22,526 nt of DNA from Chrysochromulina tobinii (Eukaryota; Haptophyta; Prymnesiales; Chrysochromulinaceae): positions 1-22,526 of the forward strand of contig JWZX01002295.1 of the NCBI GenBank assembly GCA_001275005.1, written 5' to 3'. The notes under the pieces were generated by a model. That model did no database searches, was not told where the DNA came from, and saw nothing but the letters and a program-made list of their open reading frames with translations. Positions 1 to 7,730 of this stretch are shown here, piece after piece (position 1 is the stretch's first letter; the number at the start of each line of letters is the position of its first letter). The position numbers and the translations under genes were made by a program.

Positions 1-334
1 CCTGGTTGGGCCCCTGTGGTAGCTCTGCCAACAGTCTCATCACACGTTGAGTTCACGGCCGCTTAACTGTTGGGGTCAAGCGGCAGTGAACGAAGAAAAT
101 GCGCGCGCTCGCCTGTCGAGCCCACACGTTTGATTGCGATTGATTGCGATTTTTGTTCGATTTTTGTTCACCGTCGCGGTCCGTCGCCCGTCGGGACCCT
201 GGATCTGAAATTCTGGGGCGGGTCTAACGCGCACAATTCTAAAGGCCGCGTGGCGGCCGACGAGAATTTTACACCAGAATGTGGAGCGACGTTTGTCTGA
301 AGTATACGAAGAGCCTTCGAAGAGCCGAGAGCGC
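1..334. other. Intergenic, 3' flank of the exostosin gene
   Basis: No convincing gene is seen. The stretch lies downstream of the minus-strand exostosin-like gene and probably holds its 3' UTR. Around 131-170 there is a short AT-richer patch with two back-to-back duplications: TGATTGCGAT twice, then a TTTTTGTTC unit twice. The small open frame at 70-300 has no recognisable features. Confidence 0.5.
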
Positions 335-3104
335 CTATCGCGCCGACGTGCCCGACTCGTTACTCTCTGTCTCGGCTACTTCTAAAGCTCTCAAACAGCT
401 CGCCACAGGCGTCACCCAGGAAGCACGGCGCAGCTCTTGCGAACTCTTGGCCCATTCGTCCTCCCGTTCTTGGGCAGCTTCGGCCAAAGCAGCTTCGCGC
501 TTCATGTGCACGACAAACTCGGCGGGCGTAGCGTCTATTAAGCTCTGGGCAGGCTGCGTGGTGCTCGTGGCGGACTGGGCCAGCTTGCGCAAGCGCAACC
601 TGTGGTCGAGCAGACGCATCAACGTGCTGAACGCATCGTGCGGCTCGAGCTGGCGCAGCGCCTCTCGACACCGTGGGCCGCAACGGACCGGGCTTGGTGC
701 CACCATTGGCCATGTGAGGGGCGGCTCGGAGGCCAAACGCGCCGCGGCGCTCTCCTCGGGCACCGAAGGCGTCCAGAAAAAGTGCGGCCACGCGCACGCT
801 CCGGCGCGCACCAAGGCCGCATGCTGCTGCGGGGTCACTTGGGCGAGGAGCTCGGGGAGATTCGGAATCTGATCTCGCGTGAGGCGCAGCGTGAACGCAT
901 TCCAGGGGATGATGTCTGCAAAGGGTTGCTCGACGGTCATGCCGTTAGCACGGTCGTCCTCCCAGCGCACGCGAATTAGTAATGGGACGCATCCGTGCAT
1001 CAGCGCATCGAACTCGCGCATGCCAAAGCCGGTGCCGTAGGGCGCCAAGCAGAACTTGGAATTGGCCATCGCGCTCGCGTCCTGATTCTGGCCCTGATTC
1101 GTACTACGCAGGTAAAAGTCCGTGCGGTGCGCGTGGTGGCTGAAGACGCGCTGGCGCACGCCCCCCGAGTAGATATCGCCCTCGCGTGCCGAGCGGTTCA
1201 CCTTGCCCACAAAGTAGAGCAGGTACCGGTACGACCGCGTGCCAGAGAGCCGCGCTGTCAGCGCTGCTGCCTCCGATGCAGGCGTCCCTGCCGCCGCCGC
1301 CTCGCCCACGGCCGCTCGATACGGCGCCTCGCTCAAGAGAGGCTGCGAGAGCCAGAGCGAGGTAGGAAGCAGCCTCGTGCGCCTTGTGCAGAGGCGGCAC
1401 CACGAGATCGTGCCCAGATCGGTGTGGGCGGAAGCCAAGCTGCTGGACACACTTGCTGTGAAAGCCAGCACGCTGCAGCGAGCGTAGATTCCTATCGTTG
1501 CATAGCGCGCCCCAATGCGTGACAAACATGGTGTGTTCCAGTTGCGGCAATCGGCCGCGCAGCCACGTGGAGCCATCGTCGCCGGTAAAGGCCATCAGAT
1601 GATCGCTGCCATTAGTCCGGTTCCAGTAGGGCATCGTGAACTTGATATGCGCGACCACGGCGTCGATGAGCTGTGCTGAGGTGGACGAGGGCAGGTAGAT
1701 CCCGAAACGGTGGGTCATAAACCCAAGGGAGAGCATGAGGGGTACGTAGAAGAAATCGGCCTTCTCCGCATCGTGCGTGCGATGCGGCGAGCGCAACAGA
1801 CGCCGAAGCAGCTGCACGTCGGCTCCATATGCCGGGTCAGCCTCTTGCCACCAGCACGCGCCGGAGCGATCTCCGCTGCGATCTCCGCACCCTGTAGCAC
1901 GCACGTGTGGCAATGCGAGCCACGAGGTGTACGGCGCGGGCAACTCGTACACATAGATGCGTGGCGAGACGGCATCGTATGGCTCCTCTGCGATGCCTGA
2001 GAGGGACGAGTTGCCTAATATGGACTATGCGAAGCCGTGGCCAGCGCCCAGTCCAGCGCCAGTCCCACCGGACGGCTGATGTACAAACGAGGGCGAGTTG
2101 GCATGCAAGTTCAACGCCAAGCGCAATCTCGAACTCGATTCACGCATGGACGAGGGCGTGTCGGAGCAGTCGATGCCGCGGGCAGCCGCAGCCGCATCGC
2201 ACACGCACGTGCCAGCAATGCATCGGCCCGCGCCAGAGCAGCCGTTGAAGCAACAGCTCGCGTGCCAGGTGATGGGTTCACAGTCCTTGCCAACGTACCC
2301 AGGCACGCACGAGCACTCGTGCTGGCTGAACTTGGCGAGCTCGAGCACTTTCAGAAGGTCAGGCGCGCCTGCCGCGTACTGCCGGTGGATGCCACGGCCG
2401 CCGCAGCGGCCAGCGGCACGAGACAAACGACCCGCTTCTTGCAGGCGGCTGACCAAGCCCGGATCGTAACGGATGCGGAGCTCGGGCCAGATTTTGGAGA
2501 GATCCTTTGGGTGGCCCTGCCATGGCGCACTGTAGGCGCTCAGATTGACGAGCCTCGCCTTGGGCGCAAACTGCTTGAGCCCTCCCGCTCCGATCATGAG
2601 CGTGGAGAGGCCATGCACGCAGTCGACGCGCGCGGCGGCGACGCTCGTGTCACAGTCGGCGAGGCACTCGCAACTCACTGGTAGCGTCGGGTGACGCCGG
2701 GTCTCAAAGCACGGCGCAAGGGTCAGGTTGAAGCCCCACAACTGCACGCACATGGCGAAGGCATGCATCTCGCATCGAGGGCCCGCAAGGTGCGGCGGAC
2801 AGTTCGCATCGAGACTGCTGCCGGTGCCAGTGGTGATGTGATGATCTGAAGGAGCGCCAGAAGGCAGCCGCACACGCCCCGAGGCGGGCAGAGTTGACGA
2901 TGAGGCTGGAGGAGGAGACGGTAGGGCCTGCGGAGGCAGCAATGACTGAGACTGCGCAAGCAGCGGCGACTGCGATGAAACGGTTTGCACGACTTGCCGG
3001 TCAACTAAGAATTGAACTTGCGCATTCCTAGAGGTCGAGATTGCGAGCAGCAGCGCGAGCAGTGCGAGCAGCAGCAAAGTGACGAGGATTGTCCGACGTC
3101 GCAT
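335..3104 (-). CDS. Exostosin-like (GT47) glycosyltransferase with EGF-like modules, type II membrane protein
   Basis: Predicted 885-residue Golgi-type glycosyltransferase, assembled from exons 3104-2069, 1996-1383 and 1342-335; the summed length is a multiple of three. The Met at 3104 is chosen because it directly precedes MRRRT and a signal-anchor helix (residues about 5-23). The in-frame Met at 3149 would add 15 residues. A Pro/Ser-rich stem follows, then cysteine-rich EGF-like segments (about 102-165 and 263-313). The exostosin fold starts at RIYVYELP (about 358), with ADFFYVPL and DLVVPPLHK in its N half. RSYRYLLYFVGKVN, ANSKFCLAPYGTGFG and LMHGCVPLLI lie in the C half. GT47 proteins transfer sugars to polysaccharides or glycoproteins; donor and acceptor cannot be told here. 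The reading frame changes at about 1343-1382, which is either a 40-nt GC-AG intron or a frameshift. Family call is strong; gene structure is moderate. Confidence 0.82.
1343..1382 (-). other. Frame break in the exostosin-like gene: 40-nt GC-AG intron or 1-nt frameshift
   Basis: The N half of the exostosin fold reads through DLVVPPLHK in one frame, while the C half (RSYRYLLYFVG) is in another. Removing 40 nt from AAG|GCGCAC to CTCTCGCAG| gives DLVVPPLHK joined to PLLSEAPY in frame, phase 0. AAG|GC is the usual context of GC-AG introns, but no GT donor is available here and 40 nt is shorter than the better-supported introns of this window. A single-base assembly error explains it equally well. 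Confidence 0.45.
1997..2068 (-). other. Intron 1 of the exostosin-like gene (72 nt, GT-AG)
   Basis: On the minus strand this begins GTGGGACT after codon TCC plus one base, and ends with a pyrimidine tract and CTCTCAG. Joining G to GC restores GGC and the upstream flank of the RIYVYELP motif. The intron is a multiple of three but contains an in-frame TAG, so retention would truncate the protein before the catalytic fold. An earlier acceptor (ATATTAG) is also in frame and would add residues. Confidence 0.65.
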
Positions 3105-3336
3105 GTGCTCGCACTCTCCGCGGGCTGGAAAGGTGTTCTCGCAAAGCAAGCAAGCTCACAAGCATTTCCCGATGGCGGTGATGAGACTGATGAGCCCCAC
3201 TGATTCAAAAAGATCGGGTCTTCATAGGGAAGAGGAAGTGTCCTCGGTGTGTACACTTCACTTTGTGGGAAGACAGACTTTCCCTTTCACTGTCTGTCTT
3301 TCCCAAACATGGCCGACTCGATAGGGGCAGCCATCA
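3105..3336. promoter_or_regulatory. Divergent intergenic region (about 230 bp) with an imperfect hairpin
   Basis: This lies between the exostosin-like gene (minus) and the acidic low-complexity gene (plus), so it must hold both promoters. At 3267-3304 GGGAAGACAGAC faces GTCTGTCTTTCCC across a 13-nt spacer, a 12-13 bp stem with one bulged base. No confident TATA box was seen. Confidence 0.4.
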
Positions 3337-4161
3337 ATGAGGCGCCAGCAGCAGCATCAGCAGCAGGCCGCCCCATCGAGGCCACCCGATGATGACGAAC
3401 CCACCGGGCCGAGTGCAGTAGACGACGACCTCTGGACAGTAGCTGAACATAGGAGCGAGTCAGCTTTCTCCGACTTCGCTGACGACTTACAAAGTGAGTT
3501 CACCGACGTTCCCCCTGAAGCTGCCGATTGGGACGTGCGTTCCGTGGCATCGATGCGATCCTGGATATCGACCGCACCCGCCGAGCACGCGGTCGACGGC
3601 GGCGGCAGCACTGCGAGCACCACGGGCCTGCCCGTCCCATTGGCCTTTGTGCCAGTGTTTCTTCTCCGCGGAGCTGGAAGCCGAGGCTCGAGTGACGACG
3701 ACGATGCTCGCTCGTTCGCTTCGATCAACACGAGGCATGGATGGCCACGCGTGTCGCCTAACGCCACAATGCCTGCCGAGCGCACACGCCCTGCCTCATA
3801 CAGGGACATACTTCTTGCCGAGCCACGGCAGACGCAGCCACTGGCAGAGCCTGCGCGACGAAGGGCCTCGAATCCGAAGCAGGAGGCGGCGGCACACGCC
3901 GAGGCCGTGCGCCTCGTACCACCCGTGAGGCTCCTACAGCCCAATGCACCCACGCCGCCGCGTCTGGTGCCCGTCGTCCACGGCCTCGGAGGTCGCCTCG
4001 AGCTTTGCGGTCGTTCGCTCCGACGACGACGTGGGCTCAACAGCGCAGAGAGTTCCCATTTTGGCCGCGGCCCGCTCGAGTCCCTGCCAGAAGGAGCGTA
4101 CGATGATGAGCTATACGAGATGGACACGGGTTGGTATCATGGTAGTTCCCACGACCCATGA
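3337..4161 (+). CDS. Hypothetical low-complexity acidic protein
   Basis: A 274-residue open frame with no recognised domain. It opens with a Gln/His-rich run (about 4-10), then acidic patches (DDDEP at 18-22, DDDD around residue 118), Ser- and Pro-rich linkers and basic clusters (SLRRRRG about 227). It ends in the acidic-aromatic tail LPEGAYDDELYEMDTGWYHG. The composition suggests an intrinsically disordered protein. The plus frame is preferred over the 256-codon antisense frame because it has amphipathic acidic segments such as SAFSDFADDLQSEF and because its last exon-like segment recurs at 5145-5213. It is divergent from the exostosin-like gene. An undetected intron or a non-coding origin cannot be excluded. 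Confidence 0.45.
   Translation: MRRQQQHQQQAAPSRPPDDDEPTGPSAVDDDLWTVAEHRSESAFSDFADDLQSEFTDVPPEAADWDVRSVASMRSWISTAPAEHAVDGGGSTASTTGLPVPLAFVPVFLLRGAGSRGSSDDDDARSFASINTRHGWPRVSPNATMPAERTRPASYRDILLAEPRQTQPLAEPARRRASNPKQEAAAHAEAVRLVPPVRLLQPNAPTPPRLVPVVHGLGGRLELCGRSLRRRRGLNSAESSHFGRGPLESLPEGAYDDELYEMDTGWYHGSSHDP
4083..4151 (+). repeat. 69-bp direct repeat, copy A (inside the 3' end of the acidic-protein gene)
   Basis: This copy is identical over 69 bp to 5145-5213, at an offset of 1062 bp. The similarity continues after a small indel through GAAATCGCGGTAAAT and ATATCTGGT. It encodes the LPEGAYDDELYEMDTGWYHG tail of the upstream gene. Confidence 0.9.
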
Positions 4162-4289
4162 GAAATCGCGGTAAATTCGTAAATATCTGGTACCGGTAAT
4201 GACGTGGCACTGTGTGTATCTGCGCTGGATCGCATGATCAATATCGAGGGGGGGTATGCATGGGGGGGATGGGGGAGAGAGAGGAAGAT

Positions 4290-4312
4290 GACTTGACTTG
4301 ACTTGACTTGAC
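4290..4312. repeat. (GACTT)n microsatellite
   Basis: Four full GACTT units plus a partial unit, in the 5' flank of the small membrane-protein gene. Confidence 0.9.
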
Positions 4313-4395
4313 TAGAGAGGCGCTCAACTGATCACGAACTTGAGTGTTGACCGAGGGGACGCCGGAGCCGACCGTATTGAGACGGCGTGGAGCGC

Positions 4396-4411
4396 GTGCA
4401 CTTAAGTGCAC
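4396..4411. repeat. 16-bp perfect palindrome
   Basis: GTGCACTTAAGTGCAC is its own reverse complement. It lies about 190 bp upstream of the chosen start of the small membrane-protein gene and could be a dimeric-factor site; no function is shown. Confidence 0.75.
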
Positions 4412-4584
4412 TTACTTCCCCCCCCCTTTCCAAGAAGCAAGATATTTGTACTAGCGTAGCGCGGGTGGACCGCGACGAAAGCACGAAACTGACTGACTTC
4501 GACTGATTGTTGACTGATCACGAACGATGTCACGAACAGGTCGACTTGGCGGCGGGGTCTCGACGTCGCCGTTTGCGCATCATC

Positions 4585-5007
4585 ATGCCGCGACTGGCGT
4601 ACTGGGCGTATGCGCATGGCGCCGTCAATGTCATGGGCGGGCTCTCTTATTTTTGCAGTCCCATCAAGGCGGCCGGTCTCCCTAAAGACTCGGACCGCGG
4701 CGTTATCCTGCGCATTGAGGGACTTGGCCACAGCATTCTCTTGATTGCGGGCCTGATGCTCGCGGTCCCTCGGATGGAGCCTCGTTCGCGGGCGATTGTT
4801 GCTGGGCTCCTCGCTGCAAACGACGCAATCATGTTTTGCAATGTGTTGAGGGCGTTCATCGGCGGTTTCAAAGGAGACGACGTCTACAGCCCGGCTCTGT
4901 TGGGCGTGGTTGCCCTAGAGGGAATGTGCTTCGGGTCTATGGCCACAGTGGCCGCACGGCAAGCTGGCGGCATGCTTTCCGTGCTTCGAAGTTTTCTTCG
5001 CGCTTGA
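4585..5007 (+). CDS. Small hydrophobic membrane protein, about four helices
   Basis: A 140-residue protein if started at the Met of MPRLAYWAYAHGAV. The longer frame from 4507 adds 26 mostly charged residues and is less likely. Four hydrophobic stretches are visible: about 3-24 (YWAYAHGAVNVMGG), 42-62 (EGLGHSILLIAGLMLAVP), 68-90 (AIVAGLLAANDAIMFCNVL) and 103-124 (PALLGVVALEGMCFGSMATV). Conserved-looking polar residues sit inside helices (H11, N14, H48). The size and layout resemble the many small four-helix membrane families, but no specific family is recognised. It is followed by the second copy of the 69-bp repeat. Confidence 0.6.
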   Translation: MPRLAYWAYAHGAVNVMGGLSYFCSPIKAAGLPKDSDRGVILRIEGLGHSILLIAGLMLAVPRMEPRSRAIVAGLLAANDAIMFCNVLRAFIGGFKGDDVYSPALLGVVALEGMCFGSMATVAARQAGGMLSVLRSFLRA

Positions 5008-5144
5008 GCCGCGGATACGCACGAGCGGACATGGCCACGCACGGTCGGGCCCTCATGAGCATTCGGGCTGTTATGTGCTGGCGCTGGCAGCAATTGAGGA
5101 CATTGGCACGTGCGAATAAGCCCCTGTGATTAACTGTCTGAGTG

Positions 5145-5213
5145 CCTGCCAGAAGGAGCGTACGATGATGAGCTATACGAGATGGACACGGGTTGGTATC
5201 ATGGTAGTTCCCA
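5145..5213 (+). repeat. 69-bp direct repeat, copy B
   Basis: Second copy of the 4083-4151 sequence. In the corresponding frame it still reads LPEGAYDDELYEMDTGWYHG and then SSHV before a stop, so it keeps an open tail exon without an obvious body. It may be a duplicated last exon or a recent segmental duplication that flanks the small membrane-protein gene. Confidence 0.9.
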
Positions 5214-5603
5214 TGTCTGAAATCGCGGTAAATATCTGGTTCATGATCTGGTTATATGATATACATACCGGCCGCCGCGCTACGCGTCTGCTGCGTGCGC
5301 CATTCATTTCGCCGACCACCTTCGAGCAGGCGCGGGGAGGCGCTCTGGGAGCGGGAGGCGGCAGGGTCGGGTTCGCAGGGGGCGGCCTCTTCTGAGTCGG
5401 CTGCGGGGAGCGGTCCGCTCCGGGGCTCGCCGGCTCGCCGGCTGAACGGCTGCAATTGGCCGCGGCCGGCTGTTGAGTCGGCCGCGGCTTCGGTCGTCGC
5501 GCTGACGTGCGGGTTGTGTCTTGGTGGGTTTGGATGGTTGTGAGGTTCGTCTGTGTGATCCGTGTGCCCTTGTGCGCCCGCGTGTCCCGTGTGTGTCATA
5601 TGT

Positions 5604-5690
5604 GTGTCCCGGCTCCCCCGCTCTCTTTTTACCGGTAACGAGTCCCGTGGGTGTCCCGGCTCCCCCCGGTGTCTTTTTACCGGTAACGAG
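5604..5690 (+). repeat. Tandem 39/40-bp promoter-proximal repeat with TTACCGGTAA
   Basis: Two copies (5604-5642 and 5651-5690) of a unit that opens GTGTCCCGGCTCCCCC and ends CTTTTTACCGGTAACGAG. Each holds the 10-bp palindrome TTACCGGTAA. The second copy ends 38 bp before the kinase ATG. The placement suggests a duplicated promoter element, which is inference. Confidence 0.75.
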
Positions 5691-5728
5691 ACGCTCAAAA
5701 TCACGAACGATCGTCCCGAAATTCAAAA

Positions 5729-7530
5729 ATGGTGGTGCAGGCCCTTGGCCCAGAAGGAGGCCCCTTCGAGGGCTACGTGCCGCGCTTCGAGATCGGCCGC
5801 GGCAACTACGGGTCAGTATACTTGCTGCAGCATCCCGATACTGGCAGTAAGGCTGTCGACAAACGCATCAGAATGGACACTCTGAGCGAGAAGGAGACAA
5901 AGCAGGCTCTGGCGGAGATCGAGCTGCTGCGAATGCTAAAGCATCCTCACATCGTAAATTTCCGGCACACCTTCACTTCTGAGCCAAGTGAGGCTGGGCC
6001 TGGCCTTTGGAGTGGTCGGCACTGCTCTTTGCTTCACATTTTGATGGACTATTGCGATGGCGGCACGCTCGCTGATGTTCTGACTGATGCGAAGAAGCTC
6101 ACGCCGCCACAGCTCGTGCCAATCCCTGACGTGAAACGCTGGGCGCGCCAGTGCCTTCTTGCTCTCGCCCATTTGCATGAGCACCGCATACTTCACCGTG
6201 ATCTGAAGCCCGCCAACGTGCTGCTCGTTAAGAGGGGCGGCGATCCGGATGCGGTGCTGGGTGACTTTGGAATATCTCGTGTGCTCTCGCCGGACACGAT
6301 GCTCGCCAAGACTGCAGTCGGCACCCCATACTATATGAGCCCTGAGGCTATCAGCGGTACGCACGCCCACATATCTACAACCATCTCCTGCCTACATTGT
6401 GAATCACGCCAAGCCCTGGCTCTCTTGGCGCAGGGAGCGGCTACGATGGCAGATCCGATGTTTGGTCGCTCGGCGTGATAATCTACGAGCTGGTCTGCCT
6501 CCGCCGCCCGTTCCCCGCCTCATCCATAGGCCAACTTGCCATGGCTATCTCGATCAATGAGCCCGAAGCTCTGCCAGAGAGCACCTTGGGGGATGATATC
6601 CGTCAGCTGGTGCGCCTCAGCACCCTTCTCCCATCTTATCCAGCTTGGGCAGCTGGTCGTGCTGCCCGGAACACTGAGCTGTCTCTGCCCGATCTGATCC
6701 TTTTGGTGCCTGATCTGTGCCTCACACCGTGTCTCTGCCCGCCCGCGATGCTTTAGGTGGAGCATTGCCTGCGAAAGGATCCAACGAAGCGTCCCACAGC
6801 GGCCGATCTCCTCGGGTCCGAGCCGTTCGCAAGCTGGGATCAAGGATGTGACGCGCCTCAAGAGAGCACTGAGCGAGGCACGGGGCATGGAGGTCCCGGA
6901 GCGGCGGTGATCAGTCGCCAAGGCAGCGGCAAAAAGTCGCCGCGGGAGGATACGGAACAGCCGCCCCTCGCGAACAAGGTCCCACGGCTCGAGACCCTCG
7001 TGGTACCCGTGCCGAGAGCTCCGCCCGTGCCTGCACCTGCTCCACTGGTGCTCTCAAGCTCGCCAGCTCTGCCTCCTGCGCTCGCCATTCAGCGGAGCTT
7101 GAGCAGTGACGACGAGGATGACGACGCTGGCCTCTCGATTCAAGTGACGCTGAGGAATAAGGTGGCCTGGCGCAGCGGCGCCGGCAGCACTGAGGCATGG
7201 AGGCAGAAGGCGGAGGGCGTTCGGCCAGCCGCGGGAGGGATGCTGGGAGAATCGCGAGCCAAGAAGCAGACGGCCATGCGCCTAGGCCGTCATCGGCGAA
7301 CAGCTTCCGCGCCTGCGGTCACTGCTGCAGCCCTGGCGCAGGCGGCCCAGGCGGCTCAGGCTGTCGGCCAGACGCCTACAGGCTTCTCCGCGTTCACCAG
7401 TGGCACTGCGAGAGATCCGCAGTCGGGCGCTTCCGAACGTCTCGAGGAGAAGGACGGCGCTGACTCCCCGTTCACGCGCTTCCGCGCGACACCGACCTTT
7501 ATTGAGGCGGGAGCTGCCGGTTCTGTATGA
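5729..7530 (+). CDS. Ser/Thr protein kinase, NIMA-related (NEK)-like
   Basis: Predicted 525-residue kinase from exons 5729-6356, 6434-6609 and 6757-7530; the total length is a multiple of three. The kinase domain is N-terminal and complete. The glycine loop is GRGNYGSV (23-30), the likely catalytic Lys is K45 and the helix-C Glu is E63. HRDLKPAN lies at 156-163, DFG at 179-181 and GTPYYMSPE at 198-206. After splicing, GYDGRSDVWSLG and the RKDPTKRP element of subdomain XI follow. The activation segment and subdomain spacing are NEK-like; NEKs act in cilia and in the cell cycle. A long Ser/Pro/Ala-rich basic tail follows, with an acidic patch (SSDDEDDD) and no clear coiled coil. The ankyrin gene starts 200 bp downstream on the same strand. 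NEK membership is likely but not proven. Confidence 0.85.
6357..6433 (+). other. Kinase intron 1 (77 nt, GT-AG)
   Basis: Donor AGCG|GTACGC and acceptor TTGGCGCAG|GG. Splicing joins the GTPYYMSPEAIS segment to GYDGRSDVWSLG in frame, as the kinase fold requires. Without splicing the frame ends at 6478. Confidence 0.88.
6610..6756 (+). other. Kinase intron 2 (147 nt, GT-AG)
   Basis: Donor CAGCTG|GTGCGC and acceptor TGCTTTAG|GTG. Splicing gives IRQLVEHCLRKDP, the expected subdomain X-XI transition. The length is divisible by three and the only stop is the TAG that is itself the splice acceptor, so retention would truncate the protein. It holds a partly duplicated CTGTCTCTGCCCG motif. Confidence 0.85.
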
Positions 7531-7730
7531 GTGTGTGCTGAACATCTACATGATTGTATGAAGGTCTGAGGAGCGTTCTTTACCTAGATTGGGTCTTCTT
7601 GAACGAAGACATTTACTGAGGAACGAAAACAGTTGACGAAACCTCGAGACTGTGGAAGACCCTCAAATTCCTCAAATAGGCCGACGAAGGACTGAGAAAT
7701 CGCCGACCGACCTTAGAAAACACGCGCAGA
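7531..7730. promoter_or_regulatory. Spacer between kinase and ankyrin genes
   Basis: About 200 bp, AT-richer than the flanking coding sequence. It must hold the 3' end of the kinase transcript and the promoter of the ankyrin gene. No clear motif was found. Confidence 0.4.

Larger units (their letters stand above)
4162..4584. other. Intergenic with G-runs, microsatellite and palindrome
   Basis: This holds the 3' flank of the acidic gene and the 5' flank of the small membrane protein. It contains G-runs at 4248-4254, 4262-4268 and 4271-4275 (a possible G-quadruplex), a (GACTT)n microsatellite at 4290-4312, and a perfect 16-bp palindrome at 4396-4411. CTGATCACGAAC occurs twice, near 4328 and near 4515. 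Confidence 0.6.
5008..5728. promoter_or_regulatory. Upstream region of the kinase gene
   Basis: About 720 bp without a credible gene, although open frames run on both strands because of the GC content. In order it holds the second copy of the 69-bp repeat (5145-5213), a short AT-rich stretch (about 5227-5268), a very G+C-rich block (about 5320-5490) with short CTCGCCGG and GGCCGCGG repeats, and a tandem promoter-proximal repeat (5604-5690). Confidence 0.5.

Noticed and set aside
70-300. 76-codon plus-strand open frame at the left edge
   Set aside because: Basic, repeat-derived composition and no homology-like features; probably chance within a 3' flank.
2037-2684. 215-codon plus-strand frame opposite the EGF-like exon
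   Set aside because: The minus strand has a clear signal anchor and ordered cysteine modules; the plus frame has neither.
3357-4127. 256-codon minus-strand frame opposite the acidic-protein gene
   Set aside because: Ser/Arg-rich without amphipathic or domain-like segments. The plus frame has more natural composition and its tail is duplicated in frame, though certainty is low for either strand.
4248-4275. Firm G-quadruplex call
   Set aside because: Three long G-runs are present and a fourth must be borrowed from within them, so the structure is possible but not supported further.
5252-5704. Overlapping open frames on both strands upstream of the kinase
   Set aside because: GC-rich low-complexity sequence with direct repeats; no domain, no signal and conflicting frames. 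It is better read as a promoter region.
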